Assembly: GCF_003008595.1 (NCBI RefSeq)
Contig: NZ_CP027669.1
Span: 1,736,001 to 1,800,000, forward strand
Reading direction: 5' to 3'
Origin: Simplicispira suum
GTDB taxonomy: Bacteria > Pseudomonadota > Gammaproteobacteria > Burkholderiales > Burkholderiaceae_C
Length of the DNA stretch: 64,000 nucleotides
Positions 54,203 to 61,504 of the stretch are shown one piece after another. Within the stretch, counting starts at the first letter, position 1, and each line of letters begins with the position of its first letter. Both the position numbers and the translations under genes were made by a program. The notes beneath the pieces were generated by a model. That model saw only the letters and a program-made list of their open reading frames with translations, made no database searches and had not been told where the DNA came from.

Positions 54203-54321
54203 GCGGGGGTAATGGTGATCATCATTCGTGCACCCATCGCCCGCGTGAATGCGGGCAGCATCATGCACATGCCATGGCTGGCAGCGGCAGGTGCGGTGAC
54301 GTGGTGGCAGGTGTACGGCAT
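54193..54321 (-). CDS. putative hom leader peptide
   Basis: 42-residue open frame ahead of hom that ends ..ARMMITITPAAT and is rich in Met (7), Thr (6) and Ile (2). The C-terminal MMITITP run recalls the ITIT block of E. coli ThrL. Stalling there for lack of Thr, Ile or Met charging would fit control of hom. The start is uncertain: no clear ribosome binding site was found, and a shorter version beginning at one of the internal Met codons is possible. Confidence 0.5.
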   Translation of the reverse strand: MPYTCHHVTAPAAASHGMCMMLPAFTRAMGARMMITITPAAT

Positions 54322-54442
54322 GAGGAGGGGCAGTGTACCTGCGGCCCCTGGGGCGCCGTCAAGCCTTTGCCTGGCTGGGCGTTGCGTGCGCGCCATGGAT
54401 GGTGCGTGGCGGCATGGTTTGGCTACCAAATGCTATCGAATC

Positions 54443-54486
54443 AGAAGCTGCAAGTGCATGCTGAATCAGCGCAAGAGGCGAATTTC
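54443..54486 (+). repeat. decayed repeat A copy
   Basis: CAGAAGCTGCAAGTGCATG, CTGAATCAGCGCAAGAGGC, GAATTT. Family order kept; arms changed at several positions. Lies between the hom leader and the DUF72 gene. Confidence 0.6.
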
Positions 54487-54514
54487 ATCCACATTCGCCG
54501 CGCCTGCGCCTGGG

Positions 54515-55300
54515 CTATGCCTGCAGGCCCAACTGCTTCATCAACTCCATCGCGCCTGCCGGCGCGCGCTCTTTGGCGCCGTTGATGAAGTACACGAACA
54601 CGTCGCGCGGCCGCTGTCCGCTCGTCCAGGCGCGCACGCCCTGGGCCCAGGCGGCGATGGCCTCGGGCGTGTAGCCGGTCGGCACATGGGCCTGGCTGCG
54701 CATCAGCCGCAGGTAGGCAAAATCGGCGTCAGGCGCGGCAATGGCGGGAAATTTCTCTGCATCGGTGTGCACTGGCACGCAGCCGTATTGGCGCGCCAGC
54801 GCCAGGAAGGCCGGCGTGGCGAAACTCTCGTGCCGCACGTCCAGCGCATGGCGCAGGCGGCGGCCGTCCACCTGTTGGGGCAGCAGGGCGAGGAAGGCTT
54901 CGAAGTCCTCGGGCTCGAATTGTTTCGTCGGCATGAACTGCCAGACGATGGGCCCGAGCTTCTCGGCCAATTCGGAGATGCCGCTGTCGACAAAGCGGGC
55001 AATCGAATCACCCGCCTCGGCCAGGACCCGCCGATTCGTCGCGAAGCGGTTGGCCTTGAGCGAGAACAGGAAGCCGTCCGGCGTCTCGCTGTGCCACTTG
55101 GCGAAGGTCGGCGGCTTGAAGGTGCTGTAGTAGGTACCGTTCACCTCGATGGCACTGAGCTGGCGGCTGGCGTAGTGCAGCTCCTTGCTCTGCGCCAGCC
55201 CGGCGGGGTAGAAGTTGTCGCGCCAGGGCTCGAAGGTCCAGCCGCCAATGCCGATGCGGATTTGGGGGCGGCTGCGGTGAGGGTGTGCGGCGCTTGCCAT
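54515..55300 (-). CDS. DUF72 family protein (YecE-like)
   Basis: 261-residue TIM-barrel protein of the DUF72/YecE family. It opens IRIGIGGWTFEPWRDNFYP, continues with SAIEVNGTYYSTFKPPTFAK and has HALDVRHESFATPAF, all family marks. No enzymatic role has been established for the family. It is transcribed on its own, with DUF1993 further upstream in the same direction. Confidence 0.86.
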   Translation of the reverse strand: MASAAHPHRSRPQIRIGIGGWTFEPWRDNFYPAGLAQSKELHYASRQLSAIEVNGTYYSTFKPPTFAKWHSETPDGFLFSLKANRFATNRRVLAEAGDSIARFVDSGISELAEKLGPIVWQFMPTKQFEPEDFEAFLALLPQQVDGRRLRHALDVRHESFATPAFLALARQYGCVPVHTDAEKFPAIAAPDADFAYLRLMRSQAHVPTGYTPEAIAAWAQGVRAWTSGQRPRDVFVYFINGAKERAPAGAMELMKQLGLQA

Positions 55301-55364
55301 GGCGGGCCTTTCCTGAACTCACAAGAATTTCACTGTACCCGCCACGGGCTGTGCCTGGCGTGCG

Positions 55365-55874
55365 TCAGTACGCGCCCATGAAGTCGCGCTTGCCAATCGG
55401 CAAACCGTTGTGGCGCAGGATGTCGTAGGCGGTGGTCACGTGAAAGAAGAACTGCGGCAGGCCGTAGTTGGCCAGGTACACCTGCCCAGTGAGCTTTTTC
55501 TCCTTGGGCGTGCCGGGGCGCAAGACGATCTCAACGCTTTCCTTGCCTTCAAACTGGGCTGCGTCCACGCTGTCCAGAAAGGCCAGGGTCTGCGCCAGGA
55601 GCGCATCCAGGTCGGCAAAGCTTTTCTCCTGGCTTGCAAGGCTCGGCACCTCCACCCCCGCCAGCCGCGCCGCAATGCCACGCGAAAAATCGGCGGCAAT
55701 CTGCACCTGTTTGAGCAGCGCAAACATGTCGGGCGCCAGCCGCGCCTGCAACAGGGCATCGGGCTCGATGGACTTGGCGGCGGCGTATTCGCTGGCCTGC
55801 GCAAGGATGGTTTTCAAAGCCGTCAGCATCTGCTTGAAGACGGGAACCGAGTGGGTGTACATGGGGCTGGTCAT
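55365..55874 (-). CDS. DUF1993 domain protein
   Basis: 169-residue helical protein of the DUF1993 family. It opens PVFKQMLTALKTILAQASEY and ends with LPQFFFHVTTAYDILRHNG, which resembles DinB-like four-helix bundles without the metal site. Function unknown. The start at 55874 (MTSPMYTHS) is preferred; the frame extends far upstream without support. Confidence 0.83.
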   Translation of the reverse strand: MTSPMYTHSVPVFKQMLTALKTILAQASEYAAAKSIEPDALLQARLAPDMFALLKQVQIAADFSRGIAARLAGVEVPSLASQEKSFADLDALLAQTLAFLDSVDAAQFEGKESVEIVLRPGTPKEKKLTGQVYLANYGLPQFFFHVTTAYDILRHNGLPIGKRDFMGAY

Positions 55875-56102
55875 GGGGTGGGTCTGGTAGTTATGGGTGG
55901 AAAAAGGGAGGCCAACGGGAGGGATTGGCGTGACAGTTGCAGTGAATCTGGCGCTGGGCCAAACGCCTGCTCCCGCCGCCATCGCCCTGGCGCGGCACTG
56001 TAACCCGCGCCCTGTGCAGGTGGCGTGGCGCAGCGCAATACCCCCTCGGCATGCGGCTGGCTCCGCGCAGCGCCCTGCCACTGTGCACGGCCCCGCGCCG
56101 CG

Positions 56103-57509
56103 TCATTCACCGTCCGAAATCCCCGCCTGCTTGAGCTCGGCAAATTTGGCCGCCATCGTCGGGTTGCCGCGTGTCAGCTTCTTGATGGTCAGGTCTTCGG
56201 CCTTGTCGTTGGCCAGGCGCAAGTTGTTGGCCGACTTGTGCAGCGCCTCCTTGGTCTTCTCCAGGTCCTTGATGGCCTCGTCGATGCGCCGAACCGCCTC
56301 CTCGAACCCGTCCGACGCCAGGCGCCAGTTGCGCCCGAAGGCGCCCTTGAACTCGTCGAGCTGCGTCTCGAACCGGGTGATGTCCAGGTTTTGCGCCTTC
56401 ACCAGCGCCAGCTCCGACTTGTACTGCAGCGACTTCATCGCCGCGTTGCGCAGCAGCGTGATGATGGGGATGAAGAACTGCGGCCGCACCACGTACATCT
56501 TGGGGTGGCGGTGCGACATGTCCACGATGCCCGTGTACAGCTCGCTCTCGGGCTCCAGCAGCGACACCAGCACCGCATATTCGCAGCCTTTTTCGGTGCG
56601 GTCCTTGTCCAGCTCTTTCAAGAAGTCTTCGTTGCGCTTCTTGGTGGCGGTCTGGTCGCTCTCGTTCTTCATCTCGAACATGATGGAGACGATTTCGTTG
56701 CCCGACTCGTCCAGGTCGCGAAAGATGTAGTCGCCCTTGCTGCCGCTGCGTGCGTCGTTGTCTTTCTCGAAATACGCGTGCGCAAAAGCCGTGGCGCGGA
56801 TGCGGTTGAACTCCGTCTCGCAGTGCTGCTCCAGCGTCTCGCCCACCATCTTGGTCGACAGGCGCGCCTTCATGTCCCTGAGGCGCGCAATCTCGCCGTC
56901 GCGGTCACGCAGCTGCAAGGCGTGCTGCTCCTTGATGGCGGCCTCCTCCAGCTGCTTCTTCACCACCGCCAGGTTCAGGTCGTTCTTGAGCTCATCGCGC
57001 TCCCGCACCACCACCGCGACCGCCTCGGACACCGCCAGCCTGCGCGCCACCTCGCCCGCCTCCAGCTGCGACCTCAGCCGCTCGATCTCGGCGTCCTTTT
57101 GCGCGGCCACACCTTGCAGCTCCTGCGCCAGCCGCGCTTGTGCCAACTGGTCCGCCGCCTGCTGCGCCGCCCGCGCACGTTCCAGTTCATGGGCCAGCGC
57201 ATCGCGCTGCTTTTCCACCGCGCTCAGGGCCTGCGCCACCGCCAGATCGCGCTCCACCGCGCCCGCATCCAACCGGGCCTTCAGGGCCTGAATCTCGGTG
57301 TCCTTGGCGGCCGCCGCCTTCTGCAGCGCATGGGCCACCTGGGCCTCGGCCAGCGCCACCGCATTGCGCTTGTCCTGCTCGGCCAGCTCCAGCCGCTCGT
57401 GCAACTGCGCGTGGAAATCCGCGTCGCGCACCTGCTTGAGGATGTCGGCATAGCCGGTTTCGTCCACCTTGAACGCCTTGTTGCAGTGGGGGCAGATGAT
57501 GTCGTGCAT
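56103..57509 (-). CDS. DUF2130 family protein: zinc-ribbon, long coiled coil and nuclease-like domain
   Basis: 468 residues. It begins with a short CPHCN zinc-ribbon half ([16 protein letters not shown]). Then comes a long Ala/Glu/Lys/Gln-rich coiled coil (about residues 30-200). A C-terminal domain contains [10 protein letters not shown] and [10 protein letters not shown], fitting the D...E-X-K pattern of PD-(D/E)XK nucleases. Function unproven; the layout recalls DNA repair or anti-mobile-element nucleases with a coiled-coil spacer. It lies just upstream of the Fic/SIR2-HerA accessory region. Confidence 0.83.
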   Translation of the reverse strand: MHDIICPHCNKAFKVDETGYADILKQVRDADFHAQLHERLELAEQDKRNAVALAEAQVAHALQKAAAAKDTEIQALKARLDAGAVERDLAVAQALSAVEKQRDALAHELERARAAQQAADQLAQARLAQELQGVAAQKDAEIERLRSQLEAGEVARRLAVSEAVAVVVRERDELKNDLNLAVVKKQLEEAAIKEQHALQLRDRDGEIARLRDMKARLSTKMVGETLEQHCETEFNRIRATAFAHAYFEKDNDARSGSKGDYIFRDLDESGNEIVSIMFEMKNESDQTATKKRNEDFLKELDKDRTEKGCEYAVLVSLLEPESELYTGIVDMSHRHPKMYVVRPQFFIPIITLLRNAAMKSLQYKSELALVKAQNLDITRFETQLDEFKGAFGRNWRLASDGFEEAVRRIDEAIKDLEKTKEALHKSANNLRLANDKAEDLTIKKLTRGNPTMAAKFAELKQAGISDGE

Positions 57510-57600
57510 GGCGGTCACCGTGGGTCGTGTTTCGTTGGTGGGGGAGCATAGCGGGCAGGGATGCGCCATGGGCGGTGGGCCGCCGCCAGCGTGGGGCGAG

Positions 57601-57628
57601 GTTCAAGCGCTAGTGGCTATCAAAAAGA
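57601..57628 (-). repeat. partial repeat A copy
   Basis: CAAGCGCTAGTGGCTATCAA: the right half of repeat A only, between the DUF2130 gene and the end of the first Fic gene. Confidence 0.55.
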
Positions 57629-57647
57629 ACGACCGCCCAGTCCATGA

Positions 57648-59084
57648 TCAGCCCTGCACCCGCACTTTCCACGCAGCGAACTCTGATGGACGCAGGCCGT
57701 AGCGTGCCAATACGCCCTCATGCAGGCGGCGCAGTTCATCCACGATGACGGCCTGCACGGCCGCGCGGTCCGGCTCGGGCACGCGGGCGGCCACGGCGTG
57801 GGCAATCACGGTCAGCGCCTCATCCTGCGGGTGCGTCACCACCGCGTGGATTGTCTGCTTGACTACGTCGCGGTAGGCGAGGCGAATCGGGTCGGGCTCG
57901 GCCAAGTCTTGCTTGATGGCCAGGTATTCCTGCGTGGAGCGCTCGTAGGCCCACACGAACACATCGCGCAGCAGCTCCACCCGCGTCAACTCATACACGC
58001 CCAAAATTGCGCGGCTGTAGGCCGCCTCGGGTACGTCCAAAAAGGTCAGCGGGCACAGGTTGGCGCGAAACAGCGGCACATTGGCCGCCAGGCGCGACGT
58101 GCGCTTGTTGATATCTGCAAAAGGCTGCAGGTACGGCACATGCACCAGCATGAAAAACGCCTGCTCGAATGGGTCGGCAATCTGGCGCGCCTTGGTGAGC
58201 AGCATGTCCAGCGCATCGTCAATCTGCTGCGGCACCGCCAACGGGCGGAACACGCTGTGGCCAATCTCTACGATGTGCTGGCGCACTCGCCCCTCATCCG
58301 CCGGGTTGGGCAACAGGTTTTCAGACAGCGCCGCGTGCAGGTTCATCAGCGTGTAGCGGTCAAACTCGGCCATTGCTGCACCGCCTTGCCCAGCCAAATT
58401 TCCGGCGCTTTGCACGTTCTCCACCAACAACTCAATGGCAGTCTTGTGGTTCAGGATCATCTGCGTCTCTGACGCTGCCTTGCCCTGCGCCGCCTGCCCA
58501 TGCTCGATGAGCGCCCGCGTGTCGAGCCGCGAATAGGTATTGCCCTCCAACTGGCTGGACGCCCACGACAGATCAATCAGCAGGCGATTCAAAATCGCCC
58601 GGCTGTAAGTGCCAGCCGGCGCGCCCGCCTGGGCGGTGTGGCCCATGTTGTGCAACTGGCGGCGCAGCGGTGCGGGCAAATACCAGCTCACATTGGGTTG
58701 GTACGACGCCAAAAAATCGTGCTGGTAGCCCACTGGCTTGCGCGCCGCCAGCGGCTGATCGACATAAGCCTGTACATCGCGGCTGTCGGCAGACAAAGGG
58801 ATGGCGGCGGGAAAGCCATCGCCCTTTTCAGCATGCCCGCTGGTTGGCGCCACCAGCGGCAGGGCAGCACCGGGCAGATACCGCCGCGCCCGCGCTGCGC
58901 CCAGCGCCACGATGCGCCCGTCTGCCACCGCCTGCCCCAGCCAGCGCTGGGCCGTGCGGCGTGCCACCGCCGGGTGCAGCGCCAGTAGCTCGGCCAAGGT
59001 CAAACCGGTTGGCGTGTTCTGAATGCTTTGCAGCAAATCGGTGGCGCGCAATGGCGCTGCGAGTGGCGCGATTTTTGAGATCAT
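57648..59084 (-). CDS. Fic family protein lacking the catalytic His, with N-terminal winged helix
   Basis: 478 residues. An N-terminal winged helix (LTLAELLALHPAVARRTAQRWL) is followed by a Fic domain. The active-site loop reads LQPFADINKRTSR (about 320-331): the family HPFxDGNxR motif with Gln in place of the catalytic His. The inhibitory [ST]xxxE[GN] motif is present as SSQLEGN (176-182). This Gln form recurs in a known Fic subgroup, so it need not be a recent loss, but AMP transfer by the normal mechanism is unlikely. Direct repeats TGGCGCGATT cover its start, suggesting self-regulation. Confidence 0.85.
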   Translation of the reverse strand: MISKIAPLAAPLRATDLLQSIQNTPTGLTLAELLALHPAVARRTAQRWLGQAVADGRIVALGAARARRYLPGAALPLVAPTSGHAEKGDGFPAAIPLSADSRDVQAYVDQPLAARKPVGYQHDFLASYQPNVSWYLPAPLRRQLHNMGHTAQAGAPAGTYSRAILNRLLIDLSWASSQLEGNTYSRLDTRALIEHGQAAQGKAASETQMILNHKTAIELLVENVQSAGNLAGQGGAAMAEFDRYTLMNLHAALSENLLPNPADEGRVRQHIVEIGHSVFRPLAVPQQIDDALDMLLTKARQIADPFEQAFFMLVHVPYLQPFADINKRTSRLAANVPLFRANLCPLTFLDVPEAAYSRAILGVYELTRVELLRDVFVWAYERSTQEYLAIKQDLAEPDPIRLAYRDVVKQTIHAVVTHPQDEALTVIAHAVAARVPEPDRAAVQAVIVDELRRLHEGVLARYGLRPSEFAAWKVRVQG

Positions 59085-59135
59085 GGCGCGATTTTGGCGC
59101 GATTGACTGAATTGCGCCAGTGTGTTGGCGCGATC
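59042..59135. promoter_or_regulatory. TGGCGCGATT iterons at the start of the first Fic gene
   Basis: Direct copies TGGCGCGATT at 59064, 59084 and 59095, TGGCGCGATC at 59126, and an inverted copy AATTGCGCCA at 59110-59119. Shorter matches lie at 59042 and 59052. They surround the ATG (59082-59084 on the minus strand). The protein's own winged helix is the obvious binding candidate. Confidence 0.72.
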
Positions 59136-59424
59136 AGCCGTTGGAAAGCAAATTGGGCCAAATCGGCGGCAAGCCACCTGCAGCGCGAGCGCAAACAGTA
59201 TTCGGCGCCAGGTGTCGACACAGCCCTGCGACTTCAAGTCCCTGCCCGGCATGAGCGACCGGAGCGCCACCAATGCACTGGGCCAACGGGTCAAGCGCGG
59301 CCCGCTCCAATCCGACGCGACACAAGGCAAGATGCGCTTCGGCTTGCCGCAGCATGCGCGGCGCTTTATGTTTCCGCAGCTGTGGCCCCGAGGCGGAGGT
59401 GGATTCGGCCAATATTTGATAGCC

Positions 59425-59472
59425 AAATCGTCCTCCAGCGCTTACTGAATAGGCGCTAGTAGCTATCAAAAA
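59425..59472 (-). repeat. repeat A copy
   Basis: CAAATCGTCCTCCAGCGC, TTACTGAATAGGCGCTAGTA, GCTATCAAAA. Well-preserved minus-orientation copy about 90 bases before the second Fic gene. Confidence 0.82.
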
Positions 59473-59537
59473 TAAAGCAAAATTAGCTTGTACATCTGCA
59501 TTTGGGCCTACTTGCGGCGGTATTCACCGCACATCAA

Positions 59538-59564
59538 GCGGCGAATAATCCGCATAATCGCCGC
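59538..59564 (+). promoter_or_regulatory. palindrome abutting the second Fic start codon
   Basis: GCGGCGA (59538-59544), 13 bases including ATAATCCGC, then TCGCCGC (59558-59564). The right half ends at the base before the ATG. A protein bound here would block ribosome entry or promoter clearance; the gene's own C-terminal helix-turn-helix is the likely binder. Confidence 0.6.
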
Positions 59565-60779
59565 ATGCGCCACCACCGCCCCACCCGCACACCCCGCTAC
59601 ATCTGGCAGTTGTCCGATTGGCCGCACCTTGCTTTTGACGCCGCTGCACTCGCCGCGCCACTGGCCCAGGTGCACCGCGCGCAGGGCATGCTGGCCGGGC
59701 GCATGGCCGAGCTGGGCCTGCCGCAGCGCGACCAGGCCACCCTGCAAGTGCTGACGCAAGAGGTCATCACCACCAGCGCCATTGAGGGCGAGCGGCTGGA
59801 CCTGGACGCCGTGCGCTCCTCTGTGGCCCGCAAACTGGGCCTCGACATTGGGGCCCTGGCCCCCAGCGACCGCCATGTGGACGGCGTGGTGGACGTGGTG
59901 CTGGACGCCACCCGCAACTTTGACCAGCCCCTGACCCCTGAGCGCCTGTTTGGCTGGCATGCGGCGCTGTTCCCCACCGGCTACAGCGGGCGCACGCGCA
60001 TCACCGTGGCCGCGTGGCGCACCGATGCCAGCGGCCCCATGCAAGTGGTGTCCGGCCCCGTGGGGCGGGAGAAGGTGCACTTTGAAGCCCCGCCCGCCGC
60101 CACCCTGCCCGCGCATACCCAGGCCTTCTTTGACTGGTTTGAAACCGCCCCGGCGGGCGACGCCATCATCAAAGCCGGGCTGGCCCACCTGTGGCTGGTT
60201 ACCCTGCACCCGTTTGACGACGGCAACGGCCGCCTGAGCCGCGCCGTGGGCGACATGGCCTTGGCCCGCGCAGAAGGAATGAGTGCCGCCGGGCCGCCCC
60301 AAGGCACGAGCGCCCCCCTGGGGGGCAGCGACCCGCGCAGCGGCGGAGCGTGGGGGCAACATGCACACCAACGCTTCTACAGCTTCAGCGCCCAGATACA
60401 GCGCGAGCGCAAAGACTATTACGACCAGCTAGAGGCCACCCAAAAAGGCCCGCTGGACGTGACCCCGTGGCTGCACTGGTTTCTGGGCTGCCTGCTGCGC
60501 GCCGTGCAGGGCGCAGACGCCACGCTGGCAGGCGTGCTGGACAAGGCCCAGTTCTGGCAGCGCTGGGCAGGCACGCCCATGAACGCGCGGCAAACCCTGG
60601 TGCTGAACCGCGTGCTGGACGGTATGGAGGGCAAGCTGACCAACGCCAAGTGGGCGGCGATGGGCAAATGCTCAGCAGACACGGCGCTGCGGGATATCAA
60701 TGACCTGCTGGAGCGCGGCGTGCTGCGCAGGCTGGAGGGTGGCGGGCGAAGTGTTGGGTACGACTTGTGTGCCAAATAG
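59565..60779 (+). CDS. Fic family protein with intact active site and an in-frame repeat insertion
   Basis: 404 residues. It has the DUF4172-like N-terminus (RYIWQLSDWPHLAFD), the inhibitory motif TTSAIEGE (residues 69-76) and a complete active loop HPFDDGNGRLSR (215-226), so AMPylation of a partner protein is expected. A C-terminal helix-turn-helix is likely. Between RAEG and QRFYSFSAQIQRERKDYYD lies an insertion of about 28 residues (SAAGPPQGTSAPLGGSDPRS..) encoded by a GC-rich palindromic repeat; relatives join these blocks directly. The frame is kept. Whether the insert is tolerated is unknown. Confidence 0.88.
   Translation: MRHHRPTRTPRYIWQLSDWPHLAFDAAALAAPLAQVHRAQGMLAGRMAELGLPQRDQATLQVLTQEVITTSAIEGERLDLDAVRSSVARKLGLDIGALAPSDRHVDGVVDVVLDATRNFDQPLTPERLFGWHAALFPTGYSGRTRITVAAWRTDASGPMQVVSGPVGREKVHFEAPPAATLPAHTQAFFDWFETAPAGDAIIKAGLAHLWLVTLHPFDDGNGRLSRAVGDMALARAEGMSAAGPPQGTSAPLGGSDPRSGGAWGQHAHQRFYSFSAQIQRERKDYYDQLEATQKGPLDVTPWLHWFLGCLLRAVQGADATLAGVLDKAQFWQRWAGTPMNARQTLVLNRVLDGMEGKLTNAKWAAMGKCSADTALRDINDLLERGVLRRLEGGGRSVGYDLCAK
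60279..60365 (+). repeat. palindromic repeat inserted within the Fic coding sequence
   Basis: GCCGGGCCGCCCCAAGGC, ACGAGCGCCCCCCTGGGG, GGCAGCGACCCGCGCAGC, GGCGGAGCGTGGGGGC. The CCCCCCTGGGGGG core is palindromic. This element type is otherwise intergenic in related genomes. Its length is a multiple of three, so translation continues. Confidence 0.72.
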
Positions 60780-60821
60780 GCCGGTAACGCATGTGAGATA
60801 AGCGCAAGAAGCTATCAATAC
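60779..60821 (-). repeat. repeat A copy forming the 5' UTR of the YdeI-like gene
   Basis: GGCCGGTAACGCATGTGAGA, TAAGCGCAAGAAGCTATC, AATAC. It runs from the Fic stop codon to the next ATG, so the YdeI-like gene has no other leader. Confidence 0.68.
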
Positions 60822-61388
60822 ATGAGCAATACCGCGCATCACGCCTTTGAAACGCCAGAACAGCTCAACGCATGGCTGCAGGCAAACCACGCCAGCGAGA
60901 CTGAGCTGTGGGTGCGCATCTTCAAAAAGGCCACCGGCCAGCCCAGCGTGACATGGGACGACTGCGTGGTGGCCGCCATCGCCTGGGGCTGGATCGACGG
61001 GATACGCAAGTCCTTGGACGACACCTCGTTTCTGCAACGCCTCACGCCGCGCCGTGCGCGCTCCAATTGGTCGCAGAAAAACGTGCAGCATGCCGAGCGA
61101 CTGATAGAGCAAGGGCGCATGCAAGCCGCCGGCCTAGTGCATATAGAAGCCGCACGCATCGATGGGCGCTGGGCCACCGCCTACGCCGGCAGCGCCACCA
61201 TGAAGATGCCCGAAGACTTTTTGACGGCGCTGCAACTAGACCCGGCTGCCCACGCTTTCTACGCCACGCTCAAACGCCAGAGCCTATTCACCATCTACCA
61301 CCGGCTGCAGAGTGCCCAGCGGCCGGAAACCCGGGAGAAGCGCATGGCGGAAGTGTTGGCGAAGTTGGGGCGCGGCGAAAGTCCTTGA
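60822..61388 (+). CDS. YdeI/OmpD-associated family protein
   Basis: 188-residue protein of the YdeI/OmdA family, thought to confer some protection against antimicrobial peptides or bacteriocins in enterobacteria. It opens AFETPEQLNAWLQANHASETE, contains the conserved WGWIDGIRKSLDDTSFLQRL and ends TIYHRLQSAQRPETREKRM. It lies 42 bases after the Fic gene with only a repeat A copy between, so it may depend on Fic transcription or on a promoter within the repeat. Confidence 0.84.
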   Translation: MSNTAHHAFETPEQLNAWLQANHASETELWVRIFKKATGQPSVTWDDCVVAAIAWGWIDGIRKSLDDTSFLQRLTPRRARSNWSQKNVQHAERLIEQGRMQAAGLVHIEAARIDGRWATAYAGSATMKMPEDFLTALQLDPAAHAFYATLKRQSLFTIYHRLQSAQRPETREKRMAEVLAKLGRGESP

Positions 61389-61433
61389 AATGTGTCGCCA
61401 GCGTGAGGAACATGCAGACGCTAGATTTGTGAG

Positions 61434-61482
61434 AAAAATTGGTTCATAGCCCTCGTGGAATATGCGTAAGCAGCTATTGAAT
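61434..61482 (-). repeat. decayed repeat A copy
   Basis: AAATTGGTTCATAGCCCTC, TGGAATATGCGTAAGCAGC, TATTGAAT. Family order kept. Lies between the convergent YdeI-like and HerA genes. Confidence 0.6.
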
Positions 61483-61504
61483 ATGCACGGTCAGTACGTC
61501 ACTA

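Larger units (their letters stand above)
59085..59564. other. divergent control region between the two Fic genes
   Basis: 480 bases. Holds the iterons of the first Fic gene, a repeat A copy (59425-59472) and the operator of the second (59538-59564). Frames of about 110 codons exist on both strands in the middle (59122-59469), but none resembles a known domain, so no gene was called. The divergent promoters must lie here. Confidence 0.6.
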
